From: an uncultured Lachnospiraceae bacterium
GTDB lineage: Bacteria > Bacillota > Clostridia > Lachnospirales > Lachnospiraceae
DNA length: 64,000 bases
NCBI GenBank assembly: GCA_934418125.1
Contig: CAKRWT010000007.1
Location: forward strand, 1 to 64,000
Direction: 5' to 3'
The notes below the pieces were generated by a model. It worked only from the letters and a program-made list of their open reading frames with translations. It was not told where the DNA came from and made no database searches. Below, in pieces: positions 63,626-64,000 of the stretch. The first letter of the stretch is position 1. The number at the start of each line of letters is the position of its first letter. The position numbers and the translations under genes were made by a program.

Positions 63626-64000
63626 TTATTGGCTTTTCTTCTGTTTCCTGGCTTCCCGGTACCCGGTGGTAAAATCCGGTGCATAGAGTCTTGATTTCTC
63701 ATATCCCTGATGGGCAATTACCTCTCCTACCAATACCAGTGCAGTCCTGGTAATGCCGTGTTCCCTGGCGGTCTGCTCCAGTTGTTCTACCGTACACAGA
63801 TAAGTCTCTTCTTCCGGCCAGGTAACCTTATAACAGAGGGCTGCCGGTGTATCCTTGGGATAGCCTCCTGCTATGAGCCTTCTGCTCAGCTCCCCTAACA
63901 TTCCTGTACTTAAATAAACCGCCATGGATGCCTGATGGGCTGCAAAGCTTTCTATCTGCTCTTTTTCCGGCACCTTGGTTCTTCCTTCCATTCTGGTAAT
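63626..64000 (-). CDS. cbiF: Precorrin-4 / cobalt-precorrin-4 C11-methyltransferase, C-terminal part
   Basis: The frame continues beyond the right edge; 124 codons are visible. It matches the C-terminal half of CbiF/CobM: ITRMEGRTKVPE at the edge, AVYLSTGMLGELSRRL (about 25-40 of the visible part) and VGEVIAHQGYEKSRLYAPDF near the end. It adds the C11 methyl group. It lies 37 bp before cbiG and is the first visible gene of the cobalamin run. Confidence 0.92.
   Translation of the reverse strand: MTRMEGRTKVPEKEQIESFAAHQASMAVYLSTGMLGELSRRLIAGGYPKDTPAALCYKVTWPEEETYLCTVEQLEQTAREHGITRTALVLVGEVIAHQGYEKSRLYAPDFTTGYREARKQKKSQ

Overview
The window looks like a chromosomal segment of a Lachnospiraceae-type (Clostridium cluster XIVa) Firmicute. 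This rests on the SCIFF peptide/maturase pair beside secDF, a long-form pyrophosphate-dependent phosphofructokinase, HemZ, MecA, BioY, a T-box-controlled trp operon, an oxygen-independent cobalamin pathway and low-to-mid GC with strong AGGAGG-type ribosome binding sites. No species is claimed. Nearly all genes lie on the minus strand, so the region is read right to left; only five plus-strand genes are supported.

Layout, left to right. 1-9232: a housekeeping operon read murE, priA, def, fmt, a YugP-type zinc peptidase, rsmB, rlmN, prpC, prkC (cut by the window edge). 9233-9625: murE promoter region and a strong terminator of the next unit. 9626-16971: a small membrane protein, scfA (SCIFF peptide, 48 aa), scfB (its radical SAM maturase), secDF, then recJ and a PfkB sugar kinase. 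17111-29187: a CNNM/CBS membrane protein, an HAD phosphatase, SseB-like protein, EamA transporter, DUF1284 protein, bioY, a small unknown, aspS, hisS, DegV and a TetR regulator, then a decayed AraC/ABC-exporter remnant next to an Rpn-family nuclease gene. 29616-34803: pfp, hemZ, a composite palindromic repeat element, and eno with an unusual RBS-masking hairpin. 34894-43679: a seven-gene operon resembling the Bacillus ytr locus (YtrA-like GntR regulator, two ABC ATPases, two permeases) carrying an additional secreted multi-domain protein and a lipoprotein. 43899-50854: gpmI, thiamine pyrophosphokinase, a TPR-like membrane protein, a YgjP-like metallopeptidase (plus strand), a DEAD-box helicase and mecA. 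51402-57289: trpEGCFBA behind a tryptophan T-box, with trpD missing. 57373-64000: an Rrf2 regulator, NifU/IscU, and cobalamin genes cbiF-G-H-(JET fusion)-A.

How the parts work together. Three glycolytic enzymes (PFP, enolase, phosphoglycerate mutase) lie within about 16 kb but in separate units. The murE-to-prkC operon couples cell wall synthesis, replication restart, translation start/finish enzymes and the PASTA-type kinase/phosphatase switch. SCIFF genes sit directly upstream of secDF. The ytr-like operon is probably a self-regulated envelope-stress transporter set. The most noteworthy items are the hairpin that pairs with the eno Shine-Dalgarno sequence, the 106-bp tandem palindromic units upstream of hemZ, the trp operon lacking trpD, the expanded ytr-like operon, and the CbiJ-CbiE-CbiT triple fusion. 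I saw no CRISPR array, rRNA, tRNA, prophage or complete insertion sequence. I did not find one locus that I can call a wholly new system.
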